64,000 nucleotides of DNA, taken from positions 30,795,829 to 30,859,828 of the forward strand of contig OX387187.1 in NCBI GenBank assembly GCA_947561395.2, written 5' to 3'. The notes under the pieces were generated by a model. It was not told the DNA's origin, did not search any database, and saw nothing but the letters and a program-made list of their open reading frames with translations. Source of the stretch: Buxus sempervirens (lineage: Eukaryota > Streptophyta > Magnoliopsida > Buxales > Buxaceae). Each line of letters begins with the position of its first letter. The first letter of the stretch is position 1. Shown in pieces: positions 1 through 14,083 of this stretch. The position numbers and the translations under genes are program-made.

Positions 1-2097
1 ACCAAGCAGGGGAAAAACAATTTCCAATTCTTACACTCCTGGCACTAAATGTCCATGCAAGGAAGAGAAGGTGAGGTGAAGCGGGTAATCTTGAACACAT
101 CATACCTTCACAGCATGTTGTTTGGTGATCTAGGTGGTTGACTCCAGTAGCTTTGGGTTATATTCTGTGAAAAACTGGAATCAGAAAACACAGCTGGGGG
201 ATTATAAGGATTCTAAAACATACAAAGGCGTAACCTGCACAAAATGAATACATCATATTGGCATGAAATTCTTTTACCAATTTTTTATACATCTTTCATG
301 GATCCAACCTCCATCAAAAAGTTCCCAAACCCCAAATTCTCATTGTAAAGCAAATTAGATTATAACGCTAGTTACACAGTTTGTTTGGATAGAGTTAGAC
401 ATGATTTCTCACTTTTGTTCAAGAAGCATCGCTTGTAGCATTTTGAAAATCAATTAAGTTTTTTGGTAGACTTTAGCTGCTTCCATGGCATTTCAAAATA
501 AAATGAACCACGGTATTTTAATTAGCATAAAGCAAACAGTGTATATGTTTAACGATGATTCATGCATTTGCAGTCATAAGCAATGAACATTATTTATGTT
601 TGACATAACACAATACCAAAAAAATTTCACAGTATGACAAATATTAACCAAGTGTCATTTGCAAAACTAAATAAAATGAATACCTAAACATTACCCCAAG
701 ATCTAAATGTTAAAACACAAGAGGCAAGTGATCTGGTCACAGTGCCATTGAATACAGTGGGTGTAATAAAAGTGGCATGCATACCTTTTCGGCTCCAAAA
801 AGCTTTGATTGCAGCCCATTTATCAACTGGTATTGTGTAAAAAACACTTGCCAACCCAAGACATTTAACTCTTAACCCTAAATTATGTTTTATGACATTC
901 TTTATCAAGAAATATTAATCGAAAAGATAAAGATTGTCTGATGAAAGGCTTCAAACTTGGGAACCTTATGAAATGTTGGATTTTGCATGTTGCAGCTTAT
1001 TTGGAGAGCTCCACTTGCCCCATTATTTCATTCACGTGTCCAATGTGCTAAAATTTAAATCCGTAGGGATTTAATATTAAGTCGCTATGGAATAATCCCT
1101 AATAGCAAATACAACAATTGCATATATCTATATAATGCAGCAAAATAATTACCTTAAGGCTCGTTACCTTGTTCCTTCTAACCTCCAATCATCAAGCAAA
1201 TATATATTGATGTGGATCACATATAATATACATAGAAATTAACAGTATGTGGAATTTTTCATTGTTGAAGAATATTAAAATTTAAAATTTAAAATTAACA
1301 CATACTACTTTGCATAAGAGTTTTCATGGTATGGATGTCTTATCAAATTTAAAATTCCTGGCCACGACACCTCTTAGTACCTCCACTACCATATGACGCT
1401 GCCCTCTTGATAAAAAAGCACCATCGATAATGCATACAAAGCATATTCATACCTCAAAGATGCCATAACAAGATAAGGGAATCCACCATTGACATCTCCA
1501 AGACAGAAACAGTAGCTCTACAAAAGCGAAGTTAGCGTGCATAAGATAAATCGCAGTCGAAATCGAAAAGTACTTAACAATTGAGATAGGAATTCAGAGA
1601 CGAAACCCAGTACCAAACCAAGAACCAAAGATGCATCAACATTTCTCGCCACAACACATCGCTCCAACAACTCCCCATATGACTGATCACAAAATGGAGT
1701 CATTAATTGTGCATGGTCAATGCGAGCTCGTTCCAAAACATACGCAACATGCGTAGCCGCATAAAGTCCTTGACACTTGATGGCAAAGGATTTTCGTGAG
1801 AACAACAATATAGCATAACAAATGAAACATAGTTCAAGATAGAGATACTAATGTAATGCTCAAGGAAACCCAGTCTTGTAAACCAGTATCCGACTGAACG
1901 ACACGTGACACAATTTCGACCATCACCAAATCTATTGGTAGGGAGTCAATCCCAACACCAAGGTGGGTTGAGTCATCACGAGCAATAGGCTAGGTGAAGG
2001 AGGAGTCAAAAAAGCACGCCCATTATATCATATATCCATGGTATACACGTTAAAGTAACGTATTAAAAATAAATAAAACTATGCAATCACTTACTAT
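1..2097. other. Intergenic DNA, no recognisable gene
   Basis: This AT-rich stretch has no open frame I can assign. The minus strand at 1518-1808 could encode 96 residues of ordinary composition (it includes CQGLYAATHVAYVLERARID and then GELLERCVVARNVDASLVLG). That reads more like a real exon than random sequence, but I do not recognise the family and see no partner exons. A shorter minus frame at 684-908 is equally unassigned. No RNA gene or transposon end was seen. Confidence 0.4.
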
Positions 2098-4424
2098 TGT
2101 GAGACACGGGAAAAAATCACCGGAATGATCATCCCTCCGTCAACACACGGGGATCGACGCCAAAGTGGGAGAGTCGCCACCATTCAGAATTTTGGGGTGT
2201 GAATGGACACCTAAAAGTTCAAAGATATGCAAAAATAGCCAAAAGACAAATTCTAGGGTAAAAATAACCCTACTTGAAAATCAAATCCAGAGATGGGTAA
2301 GGGGATTAGATTATGAACGGGGGAAGGTGTTACCACCCCCATTCACCCACACAAGGTGGTTTTCAAGTGTTTGTTCATGCAAAAAAAGAAATAAGAAAGC
2401 TTGCTAAAAATTATCAAAAACCTTGAAAAAGGAACAAATGTATGATATATTCACACGAAGATCCAAATGGATTCTAGATCTTCTCTTATGTCAATATCAT
2501 TTCTGAAATGTCATAAAAGGATAAAAAAATCCAAGCAAAAGAGTGTACAAAGCCAAGTTGAATCAAATCCGGAAAATTCGGTGAAAAGTAATGCCATTTG
2601 TCTTGAAATCATTCAAATCCAATTTTAAATTGAACCAAACCAAATCCATTTGAAAGATCTTGGTAAATAAGAGACTCATGCAAAATTTCAAGTCAATCCG
2701 GTTGAAATCCTAGGAGTTATGCTCATTTAAAGTTGCTGCTGGGGATGATTAAAAGCAACAAGTAGGCAACTTTGGAAAATCACCTAGAAACATCTACTCC
2801 ATAGAAATCCGTGAAATTTGGTGTCAATGAAATCTGTATGGCCATCTTTTAAAAGAAACTAGCCTCATACAAAAACTCATTCGGATGTGCCTTGGGTGAC
2901 TTCCCGAACAGGCCCCGAAGATCACAGATTTACCCAGAAAAGTACTGATGAACAGTTCTGAGTAAATCCGTTACCAATAATTCAAATGGAGTCAAAAAAT
3001 TATGAAACCAATTGGATTTGAAAATAGACTCATAAAGGAGTGCCCAGAAACAAAAATCACTCGAATCGGATTTAAAACGAACACATGGCGCTCCGTCGAA
3101 GTGACAAGTTCTGTATTTGAACCTGAACTGTCCAATCAACTTCGACAGAGAGGTGTCAAAAATCCGCTCACTAGAAATTAATGAAATTTGGTAGATATAA
3201 ACTAGACAGCCTCACCTTTCCCATGGTTCTAGAATCACTCCAAAATTCATCCGGACGATGAAGTTATGAGTGTCCGAAGTCGGGGTACAGTTGCTGTCAA
3301 GTTAAGCCTTTTTTTGGAGAAAAACAACGCAAAAATGTGACAAAGCGTGTGCAATTCGTGCAAGATGAACACAAAACCTTTAAAAATCATCCAAAGACAT
3401 TCCAGAATTGATTGAGGCCATTTATTTGAGATTTATCACAATGAATGTAATAAATCCCCAAATGTGAGCCTATCCCACCAAAATAGTGATATGTATGTGC
3501 AAGTGTGAAAAACAAAACAAGATCAATAGCATGCATACATATTCATCAAAATAAGGTTCTAAAACAGCCTAGGGTTCCGTTCCATTATCGTTTCCCTCTG
3601 TTCTCTCTCCCCGTTAAACACGGTTCTTCAAAATAATCAAGGGTACTTTGAATATGAAACAGTTTACAATCAATCAAAAGGCTTTATGCTACATAGGTTC
3701 TAGTACTAAGGTCAATCCACAGTCTCGTTTCTCCTAGATCCCGCCTTCACGTTTTACGGCTAGGGGGAGTCTCGAGATACTTTGAGCCGGGGAAGGATTT
3801 TCACACACAAAGAGGGCCTTACTCTACAGAAAGGTAGAAGAAGAGATCTAGATCTAGAAATGTAAAGACAGAAAATAAAAGAAAAGTTTGAGGCTTACCT
3901 GGGTTCTGGAAGCACTTCCGCAGCGGTTTCCTTCTTCTCTTGGAGTTCTTCTTGGTGAGAATTCAAAACAATAGTTAATGGCCATTTGCTTAAGGAGGAG
4001 CCTCCTATTTATAGGCAAAGGTTAGGGTTAGGGTTGCTGAGAATGGTAGATACAATATAATGTCTATAGCCCACTAACCTTAACCCTAAGGCTATTTCCG
4101 AGATTTTCCCTCATTTAATGAGGTACATGATGGTAAAAGTGAAAAGCTCTCGGAAAACCCTAATTTTGAGCAAAACTTATGTATCCGGCATATCAGGCCG
4201 GATACACAAGTGCCTTAATGTATCCGGCCTATGATACCGGATACACTGAGGTCTGCTTGTATCCGGCATGTTCAATCGGATACGAAGAAAAACACTTGTA
4301 TCCGGCCTGAGTTGCCGGATATAAGGAAAAAACTCATTTTCTCAAATTCTGTGCTGGCCTTCAAGGAGATAATGATTTTTGGTAATTATTGATCATTTTG
4401 ACAGTGCAATTTGGGGTGTCTACA
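2098..4424 (-). mobile_element. Solo LTR A, Ty3/gypsy-type (Tat/Ogre-like group)
   Basis: Read on the minus strand the element starts TGTAGACACCCCAAATTGCA and ends in GTGTCTCACA, the TG..CA ends of an LTR. It is flanked by a perfect 5-bp target duplication, ACTAT (2093-2097 and 4425-4429), and has no internal region, so it is a solo LTR left by LTR-LTR recombination. Seen on the minus strand: a TATAAAT box (4007-4013) and, upstream of it at about 4180-4325, four near-palindromes with arms of the type TATCCGG/CCGGATA. It is closely similar to solo LTR B (25141-27420). The intact duplication suggests a fairly young insertion. The family call rests on LTR B's relatives, one of which keeps a primer-binding site. 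Confidence 0.9.
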
Positions 4425-4429
4425 ACTAT

Positions 4430-6482
4430 AAAAGGTCATTTCGATAATGAACAATAGGAGGAGGCGTGGGGAGCACCATAATTGATCTAGGTAGAACCAA
4501 CCTAAAAATTCTGCACAAAACAACACCCAATTGATCACTCATAATCTGAACCTACCACGGTGATAATGAAGCACGGAAATTGTAAAACAACATTGCAAAA
4601 TGCAAGCATTCAACATAAATTTAAGTGCATATATATTGGACAGTGGTTATGCACGGGCAGGAAGAATGTACGTAGTTCTATAAAGTACACTATAATGTGA
4701 CCATCGCTCACAATGGATAGTGGTGTGCACGGTAATGCAAAACTCACCAAAGATAGATTCACATGCTTGTGAATGTACATGTGAATTCATTTCTATATCT
4801 ACACACATGAAAGAATATTAAGAGCATTTCTACCGTTTTCCTCTTTTTGGTTTTATAGATGAATTGCAATCCAAAGATTAAAAAGAATTATAACCCATGA
4901 TAAAGTTTGTTTTTCTACTTGGAAGTACTTTAGTAAACAGGGAAAATCATTTCAATTGTATCACAAAACAGAACACAAAAAAATAAAAAGATGCAAGGCC
5001 TTTTCTCTTAATCCTTTTTCATTTCTTTTTTGTACTTTTGTCTCTTTGATGATAGTGTCAAATTCAGATCTTTTGGACTTGTCAAGTGTTTGTCTATTAA
5101 TCCCAAATCTTAATTATGAAAATTAGATATCATACCCATTACTCAACTTTTGTATTTTATTTATTTACAGAAGGAATAATTTTGATTTAAACTTCATTTG
5201 ATATATTTTAAACTTCATGTGCATGCATGTGTCGGCTGAACAAAGACATGCATTTTATCATTAGTGCTAATCAAAATCTCCCAAAAATTCAAAAAAAAAA
5301 TAAATAAGAAAAAAGTTATAAATCTCAAACAACTTACAGCTATACAATCATGGACTTGCTGGCTAAAAATGGCACAAAAGGGAATATATCAGAAGGTGGT
5401 TATGAAACAATCCCTTGATATAATTCGTATCAAGGATGTTCTGAGATGGATGTTCCCAAATACGGCACACACACAGCAAGTGCACCTCCTTACAATTGAA
5501 GGATGCACAATTCATACAGCTTTTTCATATGCAGCACCGTGGAGGAACCATCGGCTCTACCTATTTCCAACATGTTGCATGAAACCTCATTCAAAGACTG
5601 AAATTGCAGAGATCAGTATCCATCAAAGAACGAGGGTTTCGCAAAAAAGCAATATCACCGTGTGTGTTAGAAATAGGTTTCAGTATCTGAGAAAGACCTT
5701 GTTTTACAAGCACCCATCCCAAACGCACTCTACAATGCGCAGGAGTGCATCTGAGGTAGGTTGTCTAAAGCATGGGAGTGGAACGGCACTATTAACCTTT
5801 AGCAATAATTAGATATCGGCACCACAAACGGCGATGGGTGGAAGAATACCTGTGATTGAGGAGGCGGAGGGCAAAAGCAGGAGGAATAACGCTGCGGGGG
5901 AAGAGGGGTGGCAATTGGGGATGCCGTGGCTCACCAACACAGATGCACAACAGGGGCTCCTACGCTTTGGCTTCATCCCATACTCATGTAAAGACGTCAG
6001 TGGCAGCAGCCGCCTGTTGGCAGCCAATGGTAGAGGAAGCTCGGCCATGATGACTACAACTTGAGATTATAGAAGGTTGGAGGGAGAAGAAGTGATGTGA
6101 AGGGCCTTGCTGTGCAGCAACAGCCAATGGGCGAACCCTAGAAGCAGAATCGTAGAACCCTAGAAACAACGACCAATGGGTGAAGGAGAGGGTGTTGCTG
6201 TGTTGGTGATAACTTGGGGAAGAAGAAACGTGGAGACGGTGTCTTATATCAAAAAAACAAAAAAAGAAGTGGAGACGGTGTCGGTGATAACTTGGGGAAG
6301 AAGAGACAATGGAAGGGTCTAACCAATTCCGTAAATACATGGGGGGAGGAAGGGCAATTCGGGTAGTTCGATAAGTCGGATGAAAACCGCAAAACCTTCC
6401 CTTTTAAGTACAGTTTGTAGATATATGCAAAAGGGTAAGAGAGAGGGCCTGTTGGGAAACAGATGACCGTTGGACCCATAGA
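4430..6482. other. Intergenic DNA, no recognisable gene
   Basis: The longest open frame (5264-5812, plus, 182 codons) begins in a lysine-rich low-complexity run and matches nothing I know, so I do not call it a gene. Around 6203-6310 there is a short direct duplication of a segment containing GGTGATAACTTGGGGAAGAA and TGGAGACGGTGTC. Nothing else is supportable. Confidence 0.4.
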
Positions 6483-6899
6483 TCGTAAGAAATGGCGAAA
6501 CTGCTATAAGAAATAGATCAATATATATCCTGAAGAGAAGGGTAATGAAATGAAAACAAAGAACAAGACGGAGATTGATACAAATATACGTGGTTTCGCA
6601 TTAAATGCCTACATTCACGGGTGTATGTACAAGGTGAAGTTATTCTACAAGAGAGATCAGTAATTTCCTACCTACTTCGAAGCTATAAATAAAATTATAG
6701 TCCCTTTTGGACCGCCAAAATTTCGTGACCCCATCGTTAAATTCAACACATCTACATCACAAGGCTAGCATTGGGAAACTCAAATTTCTCTTGTGGTTTT
6801 TTTTTTTTACTTGGCGAGGCAATATACAAATAGAAAATCAAATTTCTCTGTAGTTTTGTTGGTTAGAAGAAGCACAGAGATTTGTGAAAAGGGGTATAA

Positions 6900-6932
<33 letters not shown>

Positions 6933-8074
6933 GGACTATATAACAATAAAGGTAAACATGGTGGAGCTACTCCATGAAAGATATGTTGGTCCAATGGTAA
7001 AGCATGGGTGTGCACACTAGCTTCATACGACGAACTTGTACACATCTTTCATCCTTGGTTATAATAGATCAAAATAGCCAATTATTGCTCCTACTGATAT
7101 TTTAATCCCATTTTTCAGTCCTAATAAAATTCAAAATTTTGGTTAGTTGAATAACACAAAGAAGAAATTGAAAAAAGGTCAATATCATTAAAGATTTGAA
7201 TCATCTACGGTTGGACCATCTTTAAAATGGTCCAACTGTAGCCAATTCCATGCAGCCACATGGACCTACATGGCTAGCACAGACCTGACAAATGTTTGTG
7301 CCGGCTGGCTACATGGTATTGGCTATGGTCGCCAAGTAAAAATGCCTAGAACAAAACAGTAATAAAACAAAACAAAGAATATGGAGACACAAATTTACAT
7401 GGTTTGGCCTTAAATGCCTATGCCCACGGGCATTTAGTGTGAAGTTATTCTATTAGAGAACAAGCTAGCTAGGCAAATACAATAGGATCTTCTGAGCGCC
7501 ATCACTACTCTCTCAGAAAACCTAAACCTTTGTCAAAACAACAAAATGCAACACGCACTGAAGGACCTAATTTCCCCCTTATATAATACTCCCAAAACTT
7601 TGTGGCCCCTTATATAATACTCACAAAACTTTGTGGCCCCAACTAATGAACTTTCCGGTTTGTTAAATTCAAGACATTACATCACATGGAACAACATTGG
7701 AAATAAAATTTTGTATTATGGTTCTTGCTTTGAGGTAGAATAAAAATAGAAAACCAAATTTCTCTTTGATTTTTTTTGCTTGAAAGAAAAAGCACAGATA
7801 TTTAAAAGTGACTACAAAGAAAAAAGAATAAAATGTTTCTAAATAAGCAAGATTTGGGAGAGATTTTTTGAAATCTGTGTGAGGTCTCGAAATCCACATT
7901 GCTTAAGAAGAAGGAAGTGAAGTTATATATATATATATATAATCTTGTAACTCCCTCAAATGACGAGTCCTTTTGGGGTAAAACCCAAAAGCAAAACCAT
8001 GAGGCCCAATAGGCTAAAACAAACAATATTGTTGCTCATGAAACTGGGGCATTACATAATGATATAAGAACTAG
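6483..8074. repeat. Dispersed 1.6-kb repeat, copy 1
   Basis: This segment aligns along its length with 57565-59198. Shared landmarks include GACGGAGATTGATACAAAT, a CACGGG block after TACGTGGTTT, ATGGTCCAACTGTAGCCAAT, and a common right border AAGAACTAG. It holds a (CTTTT)n tract (about 6900-6935) and a TA run (about 7926-7942). No coding potential was recognised, and no terminal repeats or target duplication were found at its ends, so the class of element is unknown. Part of it (about 6972-7190) is repeated again in tandem at about 8090-8310. Confidence 0.7.
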
Positions 8075-8567
8075 ACCCGATCGGCCATTCCATGTAAGAT
8101 CTGCTGGTCCAACAGTAAAGCTTCATACACAAATTTGGCATATATTTCGTCTTTGGTTATAATAGATCAAATAGGCAATTGTCTAAGAGACATTTAGCCC
8201 ACTACATATCGATGCATGAAAAAAATAATAAAATTCAAAATTTTGGTTGGTTGAAGAACACGAAGAAGAAAGCGAAGAAAAGTCATGTCAATATCATTAA
8301 TCCTTTATATAATCAACACATTAAATTAAATAAGGATGAGAAAGTCATTAAGGCGATAAAAAAAAACCTTGAAATTCCAATTGGATAAGATAGACAGGAA
8401 CTAAACACTTTTTGGCGGATTAATGAATTTCTAAACATCGAAGAAAGAAAATTAAATAAAAGTTTCAAATCTGTTCAAAAAGGAACCTTGGTGCAATGGC
8501 CAATGAAACCTTTCTTCATAGATAATATCGAAGACTTGACCTCTCAAAATGAACCGATTTCTTCTAT
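8075..8567. other. AT-rich stretch with a partial tandem copy of the preceding repeat
   Basis: About 8090-8310 repeats 6972-7190 in diverged form (GGTCCAA.AGTAAAGC, then GGTTATAATAGATCAAA, then AAAATTCAAAATTTTGGTT). It is followed by AT-rich sequence to about 8560. One frame there (8179-8388 and onward) has a lysine- and asparagine-rich, organelle-like composition, but I cannot assign it. Confidence 0.4.
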
Positions 8568-8651
8568 AGCGAGAGCTTTTACAGCGATGTCTACTGGGTC
8601 AAGCTCCTATTGACATGTGGACACAGCAATCTCGTGAATGGCACGTGAGAC
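8568..8651 (+). repeat. Inverted-repeat partner of 17950-18033
   Basis: About 84 bases beginning AGCGAGAGCTTTTAC and ending GGCACGTGAGAC recur in reverse complement at 17950-18033 with scattered differences, roughly four-fifths identical by eye. The two copies bracket 9.3 kb that includes the RPS3/MSL mosaic. No target duplication was found outside them, so they may be two copies of a common repeat and not the ends of one element. Confidence 0.6.
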
Positions 8652-8654
8652 GAC

Positions 8655-11600
8655 TGTGACGTCCCGGACTCGGACATGTTCATTAAAGGTATATGCCGGT
8701 TCCTTGACATCAGGTGAGGTCCCAGAAATGCATTCCTAAGTTTAAAAAAACTAACCAAAGCAGTTATATTCAAATCCTAAAATTTTCGGAAAAACGGCTA
8801 TATAAGGCCTGTATTTACAAGAATGGGCTAAGCCCCCAATACCTGATAGACACAAGATAAACATATAGACAATGTACATCATTCCAAAAACTAAACCATC
8901 CAACATCTACAGATTTAAAATAAAGTTCACTAAGGTTTTCACTCTCTTTCTCTCTTTCTCATTTACAATTTATACAAGATCCAAAAAATAGACGACTACA
9001 AAAATATATACTGCCCAACCCTATCCAGGATAATAATAATCGTCAGGGTGTTAGTCATCATCAGGTTCGTTATTTCTGTCTACCCCAGTTTGTGCTCGCT
9101 CTGCAAATTTATCTGAAAACAAAATGGGTAAAACAAAACGCTTGAGACTAACGTCTCAGTAAGCAGCATAATGCATGATAACAACATTTTATGCAATTTC
9201 AAACATTAAAGTAGCATGATAATGTAATATACAATCAAACTCTTGCAACTCATGTTAAAACCATATCAATTTCATGTAATAACATTACTTTGAATTCAGT
9301 GGAATCATAAAACAGATAAAATCAGATTAATCCAGACCACGATCTCAGCAAAATCTCATGTAATAACAATGATTTAATTCACTTGTCCAATTCGCCACCT
9401 CACGACTTACAATGGAAAGATCTAGCTAGGATCGCTCTTCCAAAGCGGAGCACTCAAGCATGAGACATGCATGAGCTGGCAAGTACAACCCAGTCCAACC
9501 ATAGCAAGTTAGTGATCTCTTCAGACCATCGAGTTAGTGATCTCTATTAGACCATCGAGTTAGTGATCTCACTAAGACCATCTAGCTGACTTTTCGGGTT
9601 GCTGTGGCACATTCCGAGGAGGATGCAAGTTCAAAACCCCCGGCCCCTCATGAGCTAGGGTGAACTGCCGTCCTCAACCCCCAAAATCCATGTCTGTAGT
9701 GGATGCAGGTTCACTACCCCCAGCTCTCAATAGCTAGGGTGAACGGTAATCTACTACCCACAGAGATAATAATACCATATCATGGCTATTTAAATACCAT
9801 AGGCTAACACAAATTATTTACACTTTGTTTGCAATTGCTACTTACTATGTAAATCTACATTTAACTAATGAATTGAATACTAAACCTGATCCAATATATA
9901 AGGAATTGATATATGTACCATATATTGTTAGAAAGATCTACGAATCTAGTTTCCAACGCAATAGACGGTTCGTAATTCAGAGTTTCCTACAGGAAGTTAT
10001 GGCTGTTTTGCTACAGGGGGTTCCAAACAGCCGCGAAACCTATTGGACGGAAATCATCCATTTTTCTGGATTTTTTTTGCAATACCTCAAGTTCCGATTG
10101 GTCCCAAACCAATTCCATTCAACTACAAATACCCTAAATTAAATTTTAGACTATTAATATAAATTTTTATGCAAAGATTCTTAGCCTTCGCAAGCCACAG
10201 AAATTTTAGACTACTGACCTCATCTTAAGGTTCTCTAACCGAAGGTAGCCTAGACAAGTCTCATTTTCACAGCCCCATTTTAGAACCTAACTCAATATTT
10301 TCTCCTGCCAAATCAAACCTAAAATCAAAACCTAAATTAAAACTCTCATCACAAATAGAGGTCTCTTGAAATTACTAGAAAAACCACTGTAATCTCTAAT
10401 AAGAAAACCATAGAGAATCCTTCATGATTCTTAACTACTAGAAAAACCACTGTAATCTCTAATAAGAAAACCATAGAGAATCCTTCATGATTCTTAACTA
10501 CTAGAAAAACCACTGTAATCTCTAATAAGAAAACCATAGAGACCAGATCGTGTAGACTAAATAATGCGTATGGTAACATCTACTTCCATAGAAAATGAAA
10601 AATCATGAAAGTGACTAGCTGTAATTGAATTGATCTAGTTTGACAGGTGTTTTATTTGTAAATATACTATTTAAACATCATCCCAAGATGAAGAATTAAG
10701 TACGTAAGACCTAATTTCAAATATAAGAAAATCCAAACTAGAACAAACCTACTATCACTTCAAAAACAGAACCATCGTAACAGCTTTATTGCTTAGAACA
10801 AACCTACTATTATCTAATTTCTTTCAATGCCCCAATAATATGTAAATTTCTACTTTAGTCACAACATACCCTCCCAAAAACGTCCAAGGGAGACAAAATA
10901 GATCATGGGGTCAATAATTTTTTATTCATCTCTCTAGTATGAAGGTAATTTTGGATTTAGTTTCTTGTCTTTGTGATTATTGTTGAAGAAAGACCACCAA
11001 TAATAAATTTTTTCAAAGCCGTCATCAACCCAAGCATGGAAGACAAGCTTATGGAACAAGGTTTATACGATTGCTACTGGACATTAACTCCATGAAGCAT
11101 ACGTCCCATTCACCACAGAAAAGAAGAAAACGGTGGATGCAATAACAAAGACAGGGAAATTTTTTTAGAAACATACCAATAACGGCCACTAAATCAAACC
11201 ATTCACACTAACAAATCAGAAAACCAAACGAGGATCGATCGAATCGAAGAAAACTATGCTACTTACCTAAATCGCACAATCCAATCACCCAGAACAGAAA
11301 TACAACCGTCTCACGCACGACCAAGATGGAAGAATCTCTCTCTTCCTCCTCTTCTTATTCTTCTTTTTCCTCCTGCGATTCTTTCTTCAATGTTTCCCCT
11401 GGGTTCGTTTTCTTCTTCTAACCCTAATGACCCAAGCACCAAAAACCCCCAAATGCCAAATCGTCCATTGCTTGAGTTTTTTTTTTTGTTAAACCATTGA
11501 ACCAATAGAACCCTTGAACCATTTGAACCGGTTCAATTAAACTAAACCAAACCCCATTGAACCATTAAACTAATCAACCCATTAAACCAAATGGTTTGAA

Positions 11601-11676
11601 TTAAATTTAATTCTCTATTGTTTTTACTGAACCTATTAATTAATTTTATTTTTTTTTTCTCAAAATCCTAGGTCGT
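8655..11676. other. Non-coding stretch, possible diverged LTR sequence
   Basis: It starts TGTGACGTCCCGGACTCGG, a start typical of some plant gypsy LTRs, but I could not find a matching CA end or target duplication, so no element is called. A repeated phrase GAGTTAGTGATCTC occurs several times at 9505-9570. A 63-bp tandem array lies at 10375-10545. No gene is recognisable. Around 11330-11420 the sequence is pyrimidine-rich (CTT/CCT repeats). Confidence 0.35.
10375..10545. repeat. 63-bp tandem repeat, about 2.7 units
   Basis: The phrase CTAGAAAAACCACTGTAATC starts at 10375, 10438 and 10501, giving a period of exactly 63 bases with almost no differences. Because 63 is divisible by three, a minus-strand frame stays open and encodes a 21-residue hydrophobic repeat. 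That frame is a by-product of the array and is not evidence of a gene. Confidence 0.9.
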
Positions 11677-13048
<1,372 letters not shown>

Positions 13049-14083
13049 AGGAATGCTAGGGCTGCTTTTGGGGACAAGCTTCCATTGTAGCATCTTCCTT
13101 GACATTCTTAGGATTTTAAAGATGTTTCCAAGTTTGAAAGCATAAAACTTAGGATTTCATGGTCAGTGGTGTTTTAAGATGTTTTGTTCTTCATATTTTA
13201 AATACTTTCATTTTTGTGTTATTTTCTTTCTGCATTTTTAATTATCATGAGAGGTTATTGTCATCTGTAATGAGTGATGGATTATAACCCATTTCCTTGA
13301 TTGATTGCGTTGCCCCTTCTTCTGCTTCTTATCTTTTTAAGCATCCTACGTTTCTAACTGAGTTTTGTGTTACCTTCTGCTTGTGGGACCTTTTGATCAA
13401 ACTACCATTACTCATAAACTGGACTAATGTCTACAGACTCAGCTCGAACTTTACCCTGAATTCAGACTTCCTCTGCCTGCAACTCTTTTCTTTCTTTCCG
13501 TCTGAATTCTTTCATACGTTTTAGATTTCTCTTCCCATCTGGCTCTGTATTCTAATAACTGAAAATTTTGAGTCTCTATTTAAGAAAATTTAAATAGAGC
13601 AAGAATGAAACTCTGGCAGTTGAGTTCTTTAAGCTTATATTGAAGTATGTATTGCATTGTTTCATGTAAGAGAATTCCCGAAGCAAATTATCCTCGCCGT
13701 GCACTGAGAATTATTACATCCAATCCAATCTAGTCCAATGAACTAAAACGGGAATTTGATTGGCATCTTTTCAATCAAATTACAGCTTCCAGAGTACAGG
13801 GATTATTACAAATATACAAGAAGAGAATCATCACAAGGAGAGTGAACGGAAAGGAAAATTCCAAGCATTTTTGGATTGTCTTTAGCTCCACACAAACAGA
13901 GCAATTTTTTTATGACATTCCATTTTTTAATTTGTAAACAACAAAGTAATATAATTGTGGAGATCCCACATCACCCCTGCTGATTCACAATGTTGAAATT
14001 AGCAAGCTCGTTACATCAAGGCTAACAGCTAACAGATGCTTTCATGTTTGTCATGATCACTGGTTAAAATAAAATATAAGGCA

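Noticed and set aside
5264-5812. 182-codon open frame on the plus strand
   Set aside because: It starts in a low-complexity lysine run, has no recognisable domain, no TATA box or splice context, and lies in repeat-rich AT DNA.
8179-8560. Plastid-derived DNA
   Set aside because: The lysine/asparagine-rich reading looks organelle-like, but I could not match it to a named plastid gene; a search against plastid genomes would settle it.
10349-10579. Repeated hydrophobic peptide on the minus strand, or a CRISPR-like array
   Set aside because: It is a simple 63-bp tandem repeat with no spacers in plant DNA; the open frame follows from the period being a multiple of three.
8655-11320. Another LTR starting TGTGACGTCCCGG
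   Set aside because: No CA end with a matching target duplication could be found, so only a weak note is kept.
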